64,000 nt of DNA from Betaproteobacteria bacterium (GTDB lineage Bacteria; Pseudomonadota; Gammaproteobacteria; Burkholderiales; Rhodocyclaceae), in assembly GCA_016720065.1 (NCBI GenBank), contig JADJXY010000001.1:1-64000 (forward strand). Direction: 5' to 3'. Below, piece after piece: positions 25,462 to 34,577 of this stretch. Within the stretch, counting starts at the first letter, position 1. Each line of letters begins with the position of its first letter. A program made the position numbers and the translations under genes. A model generated the notes under the pieces. That model did not search any database, was not told the origin of the DNA, and saw nothing but the letters and a program-made list of their open reading frames with translations.

Positions 25462-27291
25462 TTGCGGGGAGGAAAGCGCCGCCGCATTCGCGAAATCGTC
25501 ATCAGCACCGGGGTGACCCTGTGTCTGGTGGGGGTTCTGGCGGTGATCCAGCATTTCATCTGGCAGGCGGCGGCGGAGCGGGGACTGCTCTCCCTGGCCC
25601 GGGTGGTGGGCAGCAACAGCACCGCTGCCCTGGCCTTCGGCAACGCGGCGGACGCGGCGGAAATCCTGGCGGCCTGCGAATCGGCGCCGGCGGTGACCCG
25701 GGCGCGCCTGGTCCTGCCCGGCGGGCGGGTCATCGCCCAATATTCCGCGGCGCACGGGGAGCCGCTGCTGCTCGGCTTGCCCATGCCCGCAATTGCCGTG
25801 GATGAAGCGATCCAGCTCCAGGGCCGCGCCGTGGGGCGCATCGAGATGAGCGCGTCCCTGGAGCCGGTTTTCCGGCAGACGCTCTATTTCCTCGGCTCCG
25901 GCCTGGCGGTGGTGTGCATAGGCGCCATCCTGGCAGCCTTCTTTTCGGCGCGCCTGCGGCAAAGCGTTGTGTTCGCAGAGGAGCGCATGGCCTATCTGGC
26001 CCTCTACGACACCCTGACCGGCCTGCCCAACCGCAATTCCTTCCGCGACGCCCTGGATGCCGCGGTGGCCCGCCTGCGCCGGGACGGACGCGAATTCGCA
26101 GTGCTTTTCGTCGATTTCGACGGTTTCAAGCAGGTCAACGACACCCACGGCCACGCGGCGGGGGACCAGGTGCTCATCGATCTGGGCAAGCGTCTGGAAC
26201 GCTCGCTGCGGGCCAACGACTTTGTCGCCCGCATTTCCGGCGACGAGTTCGTCGTCCTCCTGGATCAGCCCGACAGCGCCGAAGCCGTGGGGCGCATTGC
26301 CGCCAAGCTGGTGGAATTGATGGGTCAGCCGATTCGCGTCGGCGAGCGCTCGATCACGGTGGGCGCCAGTGTGGGCGTTGCCCTGGCCCCCGCCGACGGC
26401 GTGACGGCCAATGAACTCCTGCAGCGGGCCGACGCCGCCATGTACCACGCCAAGCAGCGGGGCAAGAACGGCTACCAGTTTTTCTCCAGCGTCATCGAGC
26501 AGCAGACCCGTCAGCGGCTGGAGCTGGAGCAGGCCCTGCGCGAGGCTTGTGCCCGGGAGCAGTTCCGGCTGGTCTATCAACCCATCTACGATCTCAGGTC
26601 CGGCCGGGTGGCCAGCGCCGAGGCCCTGCTGCGCTGGAATCACCCGCAACGGGGGCCGGTGTCCCCGGCGGAATTCATCCCGGTGGCGGAGGACTGCGGG
26701 CTCATTCCCGAAATCGGCCTTGCGGTCCTGCGCCGGGTGGCGGCCGACCTGGTCGGGCTGGCCGCCAAGGGCATTGCCATTCCGCCTTTGGCGGTGAATC
26801 TCTCCTTTCGGCAGTTTGCCCGCAACGAGGGAGAGGCGCTTTTCTTCCGGGAACTGGATCGTCTAGGCCTGGCTCCGGACCGGATCGAGTTCGAACTGAC
26901 CGAGAGTGTTTCCCTCAACGAGGCCCAGGGCGGCCGCGCCCTGGTCGAACGCCTGGAAGCCCGCGGCTATCGCCTGGCCGTCGACGATTTCGGCACCGGC
27001 TACAGTTCCCTGGGCGCCCTGTGCGGCATGAAGAACGCCAAGCTCAAGATCGACCGCAGCCTGATCCGGGCCATGGGGGAAGGCAGCCAGGGTCTGGCCA
27101 TCGTCGATGCCGTCCTGCGCATGGCCCGGGCCCTGTCGATCCCGGTGGTTGCGGAAGGGATCGAGACCGAGGCGGAACTTTCCACCCTCTACGCCCTGGA
27201 TTGTGATTACGGGCAGGGATTCCTGCTGGCCAAGCCCATCAGTGTGGATGAGCTGACCGTTCTGCTGGCCGCGGAGGCGATCCCCGCCTGA
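25462..27291 (+). CDS. Membrane GGDEF-EAL cyclic-di-GMP enzyme
   Basis: Start at TTG 25462 with AAGGAGG upstream; 609 residues. Two TM helices (about 12-32 and 140-162) enclose a periplasmic sensor domain, as in YfiN. The GGDEF domain carries SGDEF (259-263), an accepted variant of the active site, with DTLTGLPNRNSF before it. The EAL domain has EALLRW (387-392), FELTESV, and DDFGTGYSSL, so the phosphodiesterase residues look complete. The protein may therefore make or degrade cyclic-di-GMP. Its partner YfiR-like protein and the TonB receptor lie directly upstream. Confidence 0.93.
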   Translation: MRGGKRRRIREIVISTGVTLCLVGVLAVIQHFIWQAAAERGLLSLARVVGSNSTAALAFGNAADAAEILAACESAPAVTRARLVLPGGRVIAQYSAAHGEPLLLGLPMPAIAVDEAIQLQGRAVGRIEMSASLEPVFRQTLYFLGSGLAVVCIGAILAAFFSARLRQSVVFAEERMAYLALYDTLTGLPNRNSFRDALDAAVARLRRDGREFAVLFVDFDGFKQVNDTHGHAAGDQVLIDLGKRLERSLRANDFVARISGDEFVVLLDQPDSAEAVGRIAAKLVELMGQPIRVGERSITVGASVGVALAPADGVTANELLQRADAAMYHAKQRGKNGYQFFSSVIEQQTRQRLELEQALREACAREQFRLVYQPIYDLRSGRVASAEALLRWNHPQRGPVSPAEFIPVAEDCGLIPEIGLAVLRRVAADLVGLAAKGIAIPPLAVNLSFRQFARNEGEALFFRELDRLGLAPDRIEFELTESVSLNEAQGGRALVERLEARGYRLAVDDFGTGYSSLGALCGMKNAKLKIDRSLIRAMGEGSQGLAIVDAVLRMARALSIPVVAEGIETEAELSTLYALDCDYGQGFLLAKPISVDELTVLLAAEAIPA

Positions 27292-27362
27292 CGCACCGCC
27301 TTCCCGGTGCAGCCCCCGTGGGGGTCTCCGGGGTGTTTCCTTTTCGCGAAAGTCTTTTCTCC

Positions 27363-28553
27363 ATGGCTCAACTCATCCTCCTCCCCGGCAAGGAGCGCTC
27401 GGCGCTCAAACGCCACCCCTGGCTCTTCGCCGGCTCCGTCGGCCGGCTGGAAGGCCGGGCCCGTCCTGGCGACACGGTGGAAGTGCTGGCCGACGACGGC
27501 CGCTCCCTGGGCCGCGCCGCCTACAGCCCGAAATCCCAGATCCGCGCCCGTTTCTGGACCTTCGATGGCGCCGAGTCCGTCGACGATGCCTTCTTCAAGC
27601 GCCGTGTCGCCGCCGCCGTGGCCCGCCGCGCGGCCCTGCCGGAGCTTGCCGGGCAGGAGGGGCTGCGCCTGATTCACGGCGAATCCGATGGTCTGCCCGG
27701 GGTCATCGCCGACCGCTATGGCGACACGGTGGTGGTGCAGCTCACCTCGGCTGGCGCCGAAAAATGGCGCGGCGCCATCGTCGCCGCCCTGGTCAAGGCC
27801 ACCGGCTGCGCCCGGGTCTTCGAGCGTTCCGATTCCGACGTGCGGGGCCTGGAAGGCCTGGAGCCCACCACCGGCTGGGTGCATGGCGAGGCGCCGGCCG
27901 TGCCGCTCGCCATCCTGGAAAACGGTGTCCGCCTGGGGGTCGACATCGCCGGCGGCCATAAGACCGGCTTCTACCTGGACCAGCGCGACAACCGCCTGCT
28001 CCTGGGCCAAATGGCGGCGGGCAAGGACGTCCTCAACTGTTTCTGCTACACGGGGGGATTTTCCTTGCAGGCCCTGGCCGGGGGCGCGGCCAGCGTGCTC
28101 TCCATCGATTCCTCCGGTCCCGCCCTGGACCAGGCCCGGGCCAATCTGGCGCTCAACCCGGCCTTGCCCGCCGACCGGACCGAGTGGCTGGAGGCCGACG
28201 TCTTCCAGGCCCTGCGGGATTTCAGGAAGGGCGGGCGGCAATTCGACCTCATCGTCCTCGACCCGCCCAAGTTCGCCCCTTCCGCCGCCCACGCGGAGCG
28301 CGCGGCCCGGGCCTACAAGGACATCAACCTGCTGGGCTGCCGCCTGTTGCGGCCGGGGGGGCTGCTCATGAGCTATTCCTGCTCCGGCGGCATCGGGCTG
28401 GAGCTGTTCCAGAAAATCGTCGCCGGCGCCGCCCTGGACGCCGGCCGCGAGGCGCGCATCGTGCGCCGGCTGGCGGGGGCGGCGGATCATCCCGTCGGTT
28501 TGAACTTCCCGGAAGGGGAATACCTCAAGGGCTTGCTGGTGCAAGTCGATTGA
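27363..28553 (+). CDS. rlmI: 23S rRNA m5C methyltransferase RlmI-like
   Basis: ATG at 27363 gives 396 residues starting MAQLILLPGKERSALKRHPW; the frame is open farther upstream, but this start matches the family. An N-terminal PUA domain (about 1-75) is followed by an EEHD-like region (GLRLIHGESDGLPGVIADRY) and a Rossmann SAM domain with VLNCFCYTGGFSLQALAGGA, LIVLDPPKFAPS and LMSYSCSGGI, whose cysteine is the likely catalytic one. RlmI methylates C1962 of 23S rRNA in E. coli. Confidence 0.88.
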   Translation: MAQLILLPGKERSALKRHPWLFAGSVGRLEGRARPGDTVEVLADDGRSLGRAAYSPKSQIRARFWTFDGAESVDDAFFKRRVAAAVARRAALPELAGQEGLRLIHGESDGLPGVIADRYGDTVVVQLTSAGAEKWRGAIVAALVKATGCARVFERSDSDVRGLEGLEPTTGWVHGEAPAVPLAILENGVRLGVDIAGGHKTGFYLDQRDNRLLLGQMAAGKDVLNCFCYTGGFSLQALAGGAASVLSIDSSGPALDQARANLALNPALPADRTEWLEADVFQALRDFRKGGRQFDLIVLDPPKFAPSAAHAERAARAYKDINLLGCRLLRPGGLLMSYSCSGGIGLELFQKIVAGAALDAGREARIVRRLAGAADHPVGLNFPEGEYLKGLLVQVD

Positions 28554-28584
28554 GGCGGCGCTCTTCCTCCCGTACACTATCGCC

Positions 28585-28866
28585 GTGACCGCCCTCCACC
28601 GTTTTCTCCTCGTCTGCGTCCTCTTCTTCGCCCAGGTGGCGGCGGGGGCGCATGCCGTAGAGCACGGGGCGGGCGAGGAAGGGCCGCTGCCGTCCCACGT
28701 CTGCGAGTTGTGTCTGGCCGCCCACGACCTCGGGTCGGCCCTGCCTTCCCTGGCGGCGCTGCCGCCCATCGTCCCGCTGCAAGGCATGCCGGAGGCCACG
28801 CCGGTCACCGGCCGCGCCTTCCTGCCGGCCCCCCCGGCCCGCCAGGGCGCCCCGCCTTTCGCCTGA
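28585..28866 (+). CDS. Small secreted Cys/His protein ahead of the zinc operon
   Basis: GTG start, 93 residues. A signal peptide (HRFLLVCVLFFAQVAAGAHA) is followed by HAVEHGAGEEGPLPSHVCEL and CLAAHD, a cluster of histidines and cysteines. The remainder is proline-rich. It is on the same strand 67 bp upstream of the outer-membrane protein and the zinc ABC genes. A periplasmic metal-binding or sensing role is a guess from residue content; it resembles DUF2946-type proteins in size and layout. Confidence 0.55.
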   Translation: MTALHRFLLVCVLFFAQVAAGAHAVEHGAGEEGPLPSHVCELCLAAHDLGSALPSLAALPPIVPLQGMPEATPVTGRAFLPAPPARQGAPPFA

Positions 28867-28933
28867 AACGCCGTTTCTGTCGCGCCGCGCCCGCGGGGGG
28901 CGGCGTCCGCCTTTGCGTTTTCAGGAGATTTCC

Positions 28934-30361
28934 ATGCAGCAGCGAACACTCGCGCTGGCGCTCGCCCTGGCTTTTGCCGGGGGCGCCCACGCCGCCAACG
29001 ACGCCGACCTGGCCGCCATCCGCGCCCAGATCGACGAGATGAAGAAAACCTACGAGCAGCGCATCGCCGCCCTCGAACAGAAGCTGACCCAGGCCGAGGC
29101 CAAGGCCGTCGGCGCCGAGCGCAAGGCGGAGGCGGCGAGCGCCGTCGCCTCTTCGGCCGCAGCGGCCCGGCCGGCTCCCGCCCATGCTGACTTCCATCCG
29201 GAGATCGGCCTCTTCCTCCAGGGCAAGTACAAGGAGATGAAGAACGTGCCCGAGCGGGGCATCACCGGCTTTTTCGCGGCCGGTGGGCACGAGCACGAGG
29301 GGAGCAGCGTCGAGGGGGAGAATCGCCGCGGCTTTTCCGTGGATCACACGGAGTTGATGCTGTCGGCCAGCGTCGACCCCTACTGGCGCGGCATGGCGGT
29401 TCTGGCCCTGCAGGACGGCGAGGTGGAGGTGGAGGAGGCCTGGTTCCAGTCCCTGGCCATCGGCCACGGCGTCGGCCTCAAGGGCGGGCGCTTCCGTTCC
29501 GGCATCGGTTATCTCAACGAGCAGCACGCGCACCAGTGGGATTTCGCCGACGCGCCCCTGATCTACCAGGCCCTTTTCGGCAGCCACGGCAGCTATGCCC
29601 AGGACGGCTTGCAGCTCAAGTGGCTGGCGCCGGCACCCTTCTTCCTGGAATTCGGGGCGGAAATCGGCCGCGGCGCCAACTTTCCGGGGAGCGACCGCAA
29701 CAAGAACGGCAGCGGGGCCGGTGCCCTGTTCGCCCATGTGGGCGGCGACGTTGGCATCGCCCACAGTTGGCGGGCGGGCGTGTCCTACCTGCGTACGGCG
29801 GCCCGCGACCGGGAGGCGCATTTCGAGGACTTGGGCGGCCTGGAGGCGGTCGGCGCCTTCAGCGGGCGCTCCCGCACCTGGGGGGCCGACTTGGTCTGGA
29901 AGTGGGCGCCGGACGGCAATCCCAAGTACCGCAACTTCAAGTTCCAGACCGAGTACTTCCAGCGCCGGGAGGAGGGTGAGCTGACCTGCTCCGACGACGA
30001 GGGCGCAGGCAATGCCTGCGACCCGCTGGCCGCGGGCGACAGCGTGACCAGCCGCTACCGTACCCGCCAGAACGGCTGGTACGCCCAGGGGGTCTATCAG
30101 TTCTCGCCCCAGTGGCGGGCCGGCCTGCGTTACGAGCAACTGGACAGCGGCCGCCGCGATTTCGGCAGCAACGCCGCCAACCTGGTGGTGGAGGATTACA
30201 AGCCGAAGCGGGCGTCCCTCATGGCCGATTACAGCTGGAGCGAGTTCTCCCGCGTGCGCCTGCAGTACGCCCACGACCGCTCCATGGCGGGCTTGACCGA
30301 CCACCAGTGGACCCTGCAATACATCATGAGCCTGGGGGCCCACGGCGCCCACAAGTTCTAG
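28934..30361 (+). CDS. Outer-membrane protein of a zinc-type operon
   Basis: The protein has 475 residues. A signal peptide (ALALALAFAGGAHA) is followed by a coiled coil (about 25-70, AQIDEMKKTYEQRIAALEQK) as in trimeric porins, then a barrel with repeated aromatic strands (EIGLFLQGKYKEMKN, FKFQTEYFQRREEG, SLMADYSWSEFSRV) and a C-terminal F. A histidine-rich loop, GGHEHEG, and HEH/HAHQ elements could bind metal. It is 9 bp upstream of the ZnuA-like gene. No TonB box or plug domain is seen, so it is not a ZnuD-type receptor. A zinc-linked porin is the best inference. Confidence 0.7.
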   Translation: MQQRTLALALALAFAGGAHAANDADLAAIRAQIDEMKKTYEQRIAALEQKLTQAEAKAVGAERKAEAASAVASSAAAARPAPAHADFHPEIGLFLQGKYKEMKNVPERGITGFFAAGGHEHEGSSVEGENRRGFSVDHTELMLSASVDPYWRGMAVLALQDGEVEVEEAWFQSLAIGHGVGLKGGRFRSGIGYLNEQHAHQWDFADAPLIYQALFGSHGSYAQDGLQLKWLAPAPFFLEFGAEIGRGANFPGSDRNKNGSGAGALFAHVGGDVGIAHSWRAGVSYLRTAARDREAHFEDLGGLEAVGAFSGRSRTWGADLVWKWAPDGNPKYRNFKFQTEYFQRREEGELTCSDDEGAGNACDPLAAGDSVTSRYRTRQNGWYAQGVYQFSPQWRAGLRYEQLDSGRRDFGSNAANLVVEDYKPKRASLMADYSWSEFSRVRLQYAHDRSMAGLTDHQWTLQYIMSLGAHGAHKF

Positions 30362-30370
30362 GAGGCGGCC

Positions 30371-31267
30371 ATGAAACGCATTTTTGGCTTCACTTTCTTC
30401 TTGCTGGCCGCCGTGCCCGCCTGGGCGGTGGTGAATGTCTTCGCCACCGTACCCGAGTGGGCAGCGCTGGTCCGCGAGATCGGCGGAGACAAGGTGAAGG
30501 TTTACGCCGCCACCCATGCCCTCCAGGATCCCCACCGCATCGAGGCGCGGCCCTCGCTGCTGGCTCAGGCCCGTTCGGCGCACCTGGTGGTGGCCGGCGG
30601 CGCCGATCTGGAGGTCGGCTGGCTGCCGGTGGTGCTGCGGGATTGCGGCAATGCCCTCATCCAGCCGGGCAGGCCGGGCTACTTCGAGGCGGTCCGCTGG
30701 GTGACGCCCATCGAGGTGCCGGCCAGCGTGGATCGCGCCCAGGGCGACGTGCACGCTGCCGGCAACCCCCATCTCCATCTCGATCCGCGCAACGTGCTCA
30801 AAGTGGCGGCGGCCCTTGCCGTACGGCTGGCCGAGATCGATCCCGGCAACGCCGCAGCCTACCGCGCCAACGGCCAGGCCTTCGCCGACAAGTGGCAGGC
30901 GGCCATGGCCCGCTGGGAGAGGCAGGGGGCGGTGCTGAAGGGGGTGGCGGTCCTGGTGCATCACCGCTCCTTCAGCTACCTCCTGGCCTGGCTGGGCATG
31001 ACCGAGACCGGCACCCTGGAGCCCAAGCCGGGGGTGGAGCCCTCCAGCGGCCATCTGACCGAGCTCCTGGCGCGGCAGCAGACCCAGCCGGCCCGCATGG
31101 TGCTGCGGGCGGCTTACCAGGGTGAAGGGCCGAGCCTGTGGGTGGCGGGGCGGGCGAAAATTCCGGCCGTGGTCCTGCCTTTCACGGTCGGCGGGTCGGA
31201 AGGCGCTCAGGATCTGTTCGGTCTCTTCGACGACACCCTGGCCCGCCTGACGGGAGCGCTGCGGTGA
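30371..31267 (+). CDS. znuA: Zinc/manganese ABC transporter substrate-binding protein
   Basis: The protein has 298 residues with a signal peptide (FGFTFFLLAAVPAWA). Cluster A-I substrate-binding features are FATVPEWAALVREIGGDKV, DPHRIEARPSLLAQAR with a metal-binding histidine, GNPHLHLDPRNVL with a second, and VHHRSFSYLLAWLG with the third. The long acidic or His-rich loop of classic ZnuA is missing. It is the first of three overlapping or abutting genes for an ABC importer (znuA-znuC-znuB). Zinc is the most likely substrate; manganese cannot be excluded. Confidence 0.88.
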   Translation: MKRIFGFTFFLLAAVPAWAVVNVFATVPEWAALVREIGGDKVKVYAATHALQDPHRIEARPSLLAQARSAHLVVAGGADLEVGWLPVVLRDCGNALIQPGRPGYFEAVRWVTPIEVPASVDRAQGDVHAAGNPHLHLDPRNVLKVAAALAVRLAEIDPGNAAAYRANGQAFADKWQAAMARWERQGAVLKGVAVLVHHRSFSYLLAWLGMTETGTLEPKPGVEPSSGHLTELLARQQTQPARMVLRAAYQGEGPSLWVAGRAKIPAVVLPFTVGGSEGAQDLFGLFDDTLARLTGALR

Positions 31268-31887
31268 ACCTCCTCGCCGTGCGCGACCTGGTGGTCGGTT
31301 GGGAGCGGCCGGTGGCGGGGCCTCTAAGCTTCAGCGTCGGCCGCGGCGAGATCGTCGCCCTGGCCGGTCCCAACGGGGCCGGCAAGTCCACCGTGTTTGC
31401 GGCCCTGGCGGGAGAGGGCCATGTCTTCTCCGGGGAACCGAGCCTGGCGCCGGGGCTGCGCCTGGGCTTTCAGACCCAGGGGATGCCCCCCCTGGAGGGT
31501 TTGCCCCTGTGCGGTCGGGATCTCCTGGGGCTCACCGGGGCGGTTCCCGCGGGGCTGCCGCCCTGGCTTGAGCGTTGCCTGGACCGCCGGCTGGACCGCT
31601 TGTCCGGCGGGCAGCGCCAGTATCTGGCCTTGTGGGCCATCCTGATGGCGCCGGCGGATGTGTTGCTCCTGGATGAACCGACCAACAACCTCGATGCTGC
31701 CGGACTTGCCCACCTGAGCGGCGTGCTGCGGGAAAGGGCGGCGGCGGGGGCGGGCATCCTGCTGGTGAGCCACGACGCTGATTTTGTCGCCGGCCTGGGC
31801 GCGCGGAGCGTCGAACTGACGCCGCGCCCGCCGTCCCTCCCGGGCGGGATGGGTGCCGCCGCAGCACAGGAGGGGGCACTGCCATGA
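31264..31887 (+). CDS. znuC: Zinc-type ABC transporter ATP-binding protein
   Basis: GTG at 31264 overlaps the stop of the substrate-binding gene (GTGA) and gives 207 residues. Walker A is AGPNGAGKST, the signature LSGGQRQYLAL, Walker B VLLLDEPTNNLD and the H-loop LVSHDADFV. It is short for the family and powers import with the permease encoded next, which overlaps it by four bases. Confidence 0.9.
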   Translation: MNLLAVRDLVVGWERPVAGPLSFSVGRGEIVALAGPNGAGKSTVFAALAGEGHVFSGEPSLAPGLRLGFQTQGMPPLEGLPLCGRDLLGLTGAVPAGLPPWLERCLDRRLDRLSGGQRQYLALWAILMAPADVLLLDEPTNNLDAAGLAHLSGVLRERAAAGAGILLVSHDADFVAGLGARSVELTPRPPSLPGGMGAAAAQEGALP

Positions 31888-32699
31888 GCGACGTGCTGGC
31901 CGGATTCTTTGTCGTCCCCTTCCTGACCGGCCTCCTTCTGGCGGTTCTCCTGCCCGTGCTGGGCTGCTACCTGCGCCTGCGCCATGAGTGGCTGGCGGCG
32001 CTGGCCTACGGCAATCTTGCCGCTGCCGGGTCGCTTGCGGCCCTCGCCCTCGGGATCCCACTGGTCGTCGGGGGGATGGCGGCCGCGGTGGTGGCGGTCC
32101 TGCTGCGCCGCCGCTCCGGCGATGCGCCGGTGAGGGGGAGCACCTATGCCTTCTACCTGGTGGGGGGCTGGGCTGTGGCGGTCCTGCTGGCCGCCAACCT
32201 TCCCCTCGCCGAGCGCCTGGGCCATGCCCTGTTCGACGGTCAGCTCTATTTTGCCGAGCGGGCTCATCTGCTGGGCACCCTGGGCGTTGGGGCGCTGGTT
32301 CTGCCTCTTCTCGCCGCCCTGTCGAAGGATTTGTTGCTGGCCGAGATTTTTCCGCGTCATCACCGCCTGAACGGCCGTTCGGCGCGAGCGATCCACCTGG
32401 GCTTCGATCTGCTGGTGGTGGCTTCTCTGGCGGCGGCAACCCTTTCGCTGGGGGTGATCGCCGGGTTTGCCCTGGCCTTCGTTCCCCCCTGGCTGGCCTT
32501 TGCCCGGGGGGCGAGCTGGCGACAGGGTCTCGTCCTGGCGGTGACCGCGGGGGTAGGCGCCTACGTGCTCGCGTTCTCCCTGGCACTGGCCTTCGATCAG
32601 CCCTTCGGTCCCGTCCTGTGTCTGGTGCTCGTCGGGCTGGCGGCGGCAGCATCGGGAATTCCCCGTGGCCGGCGGGGGAGTGTGGAGGAAAAGTCTTAG
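31884..32699 (+). CDS. znuB: Zinc-type ABC transporter permease
   Basis: The protein has 271 residues with about eight hydrophobic segments, opening FFVVPFLTGLLLAVLLPVLG. The family signature GCYLRLRHEWLAALAYGNLA matches the G-x-x-x-V-L-R-r-x-x-x-x-G-x-A-x-x-H region in a diverged form. It lies in an ATGA-coupled operon with the ATPase. The last residues (RGRRGSVEEKS) are cytoplasmic and basic. Confidence 0.85.
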   Translation: MSDVLAGFFVVPFLTGLLLAVLLPVLGCYLRLRHEWLAALAYGNLAAAGSLAALALGIPLVVGGMAAAVVAVLLRRRSGDAPVRGSTYAFYLVGGWAVAVLLAANLPLAERLGHALFDGQLYFAERAHLLGTLGVGALVLPLLAALSKDLLLAEIFPRHHRLNGRSARAIHLGFDLLVVASLAAATLSLGVIAGFALAFVPPWLAFARGASWRQGLVLAVTAGVGAYVLAFSLALAFDQPFGPVLCLVLVGLAAAASGIPRGRRGSVEEKS

Positions 32700-32777
32700 C
32701 CCGCAAAAACCCGGACGCAGCATTGCGCGGCAATCGGCGCCGTGCTAAAACAGCCTTTCCCCGAGGTCCGACCCCCC

Positions 32778-34025
32778 ATGGTTTTCTCCTTCTTCAAAAA
32801 ACCCGCTGAAAAAATGCCGGAGCGCAAGGCTGCGCGGCCCAAGGCGCCTCCGGCCCCGGCACCCGAGGAGTCGGCGGTCTGGGAGCCGGCTGCCGACCAG
32901 CAAGGGGCAGGCCCGGCAGCCTCGGCGCCGGCTCCGGCGGCGCCCGCGGCAAAGGAGGAGCCCCGCAAGGAACTGCCGGTGCTGGAATTCGGCGATTCCC
33001 AGTTCGACTTCACCGATTCGGCCGTCATGGCCATCGAGGTGGACCAGGACATGGATCCGGTCCAGGCCGACATCGAGCAGGCGGCCGTGCTCTTCGCCAA
33101 CGGTCAGGATCCCGCGGCCCGGGCGGTTCTGGAGGCCGCAGCCCGAGCCCATACCGGCGCCAACGCGGAACGCCTGTGGCGCATGCTCCTCGATCTGATG
33201 CAGGTGCTGGGCGACCGGGGGGCCTTCGAGCGCCTGGGCGAAGAATTTTCCCAGGCCTGTGAAACCTCCCCGCCGGCGTGGCGCAGCGAGAACGACAAGC
33301 CGGCGGCTCCGCTGGCCGGCGGTCCCAAGGCCATCGTTCTGCAAGGCGTGCTGAACGGCGCCGCCGGGCCCGAATTCGCCCAGATCAAGGCGGGCATCCA
33401 GAAGAAGGAAGCGCAGCGCGTCGATTTGGGCAAGCTGGCCAGTTGCGATGAAGACGCCGCCCGGGGGCTGGTCGAACTCTTCCGTCTGGCGCGCAAGACC
33501 GGCGTGGCGGTGAGCCTGGACGGGGCGGAGGGACTCGCCGGGCGGCTCGAAACACGCCTGGTCGTGGGTCAGGCCGAATCCCACGACAGTTGGCTGCTGC
33601 TCCTGGACCTCTTGCAGCATCTGGGCCGCCAGGATTCCTTCGAGGAAAAGGCGGTGGATTATGCGGTCACCTTCGAGGTGTCTCCCCCCTCCTGGGAGGT
33701 GCTCAAGACCGTGACCAAACCTGCCCCTGCGCTGGCGCCCAGCGTCATTCCGCCGAGCGACATCCATTTTCTTAGCGGCGAACTCAAGAACTGTCGTTTC
33801 GACGATCTGCGCGCCTTCATCGATCTGCACGAGCGGCCGGTGATCGACTTCGCCGCCGTGAAGCGCCTCGATTTCTTCTCCGCCGGCCTCCTGCGCAACA
33901 TCCTCGAGCCGGTCAAGCGTCAGGGCAAGGAAGTCCTGATTCGCAATCCCCACCACCTGGTGGCTGAACTGATGGGCATCGTCGATCTGCCGAGTGTCGC
34001 GCGCATCATCGTCCCCAAAAACTAG
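32778..34025 (+). CDS. STAS-domain protein upstream of hslVU
   Basis: ATG at 32778 gives 415 residues. The N-terminal 75 residues are rich in A, P and E (linker-like). The middle has two similar helical halves, each ending in a [12 protein letters not shown] or [12 protein letters not shown] element, so it contains an internal duplication. The last 90 residues ([20 protein letters not shown], then [20 protein letters not shown]) form a STAS domain, with a serine at the place phosphorylated in SpoIIAA-type proteins. It lies 10 bp before hslV. No function is recognised; similar proteins are common in related genomes. Confidence 0.75.
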   Translation: MVFSFFKKPAEKMPERKAARPKAPPAPAPEESAVWEPAADQQGAGPAASAPAPAAPAAKEEPRKELPVLEFGDSQFDFTDSAVMAIEVDQDMDPVQADIEQAAVLFANGQDPAARAVLEAAARAHTGANAERLWRMLLDLMQVLGDRGAFERLGEEFSQACETSPPAWRSENDKPAAPLAGGPKAIVLQGVLNGAAGPEFAQIKAGIQKKEAQRVDLGKLASCDEDAARGLVELFRLARKTGVAVSLDGAEGLAGRLETRLVVGQAESHDSWLLLLDLLQHLGRQDSFEEKAVDYAVTFEVSPPSWEVLKTVTKPAPALAPSVIPPSDIHFLSGELKNCRFDDLRAFIDLHERPVIDFAAVKRLDFFSAGLLRNILEPVKRQGKEVLIRNPHHLVAELMGIVDLPSVARIIVPKN

Positions 34026-34035
34026 GAATATCTCC

Positions 34036-34572
34036 ATGGAGCAATATCACGGCACCACGATCCTGTCGGTGCGCCGGGGCCCCCGCGTCGCCATGGGCGG
34101 CGACGGTCAGGTGACTCTGGGCAATATCGTCGTCAAGGCCACCGCCAGGAAGGTGCGCCGCCTCTATCAGAACCGCATTCTGGCCGGGTTCGCCGGTGGC
34201 ACGGCAGATGCCTTCACCCTCTTCGAGCGCTTCGAGGCCAAGCTGGAAAAGCACCAAGGGAACCTGCTGCGCTCCGCCGTCGAACTGGCCAAGGATTGGC
34301 GCACCGACCGCATGCTGCGCCGCCTGGAGGCCATGCTCTCGGTGGCGGACAGCCAGAACTCCCTCATCATCACCGGCAACGGCGACGTGCTGGAGCCCGA
34401 GCAGGGCATCGTGGCCATCGGCTCCGGCGGCGCCTACGCGCAGAGCGCGGCGCGGGCGCTCCTGGAGAATACGGACCTCGATCCCGCCGCGATCGTCACA
34501 AAATCCCTGGAGATCGCCGGCGATCTCTGCATCTACACCAACCGCAACTTCACCCTGGAGGTGTTGGAGTGA
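34036..34572 (+). CDS. hslV: HslV, peptidase subunit of the HslUV protease
   Basis: The protein has 178 residues, [15 protein letters not shown]. The mature enzyme starts at the threonine of HGTT after removal of the short propeptide, giving the N-terminal nucleophile. [30 protein letters not shown] and [15 protein letters not shown] are typical. HslV forms a dodecamer capped by HslU and degrades misfolded proteins in the cytoplasm. The hslU start is 5 bp beyond the stop. Confidence 0.97.
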   Translation: MEQYHGTTILSVRRGPRVAMGGDGQVTLGNIVVKATARKVRRLYQNRILAGFAGGTADAFTLFERFEAKLEKHQGNLLRSAVELAKDWRTDRMLRRLEAMLSVADSQNSLIITGNGDVLEPEQGIVAIGSGGAYAQSAARALLENTDLDPAAIVTKSLEIAGDLCIYTNRNFTLEVLE

Positions 34573-34577
34573 GCACC

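Noticed and set aside
27207..28949. 580-codon minus-strand frame opposite rlmI
   Set aside because: Shadow of the rlmI gene, without start signal or domain.
28805..31054. 749-codon minus-strand frame opposite the zinc operon
   Set aside because: The plus strand encodes recognisable OMP and ZnuA-like proteins with ribosome sites; the antisense product has no recognisable motifs.
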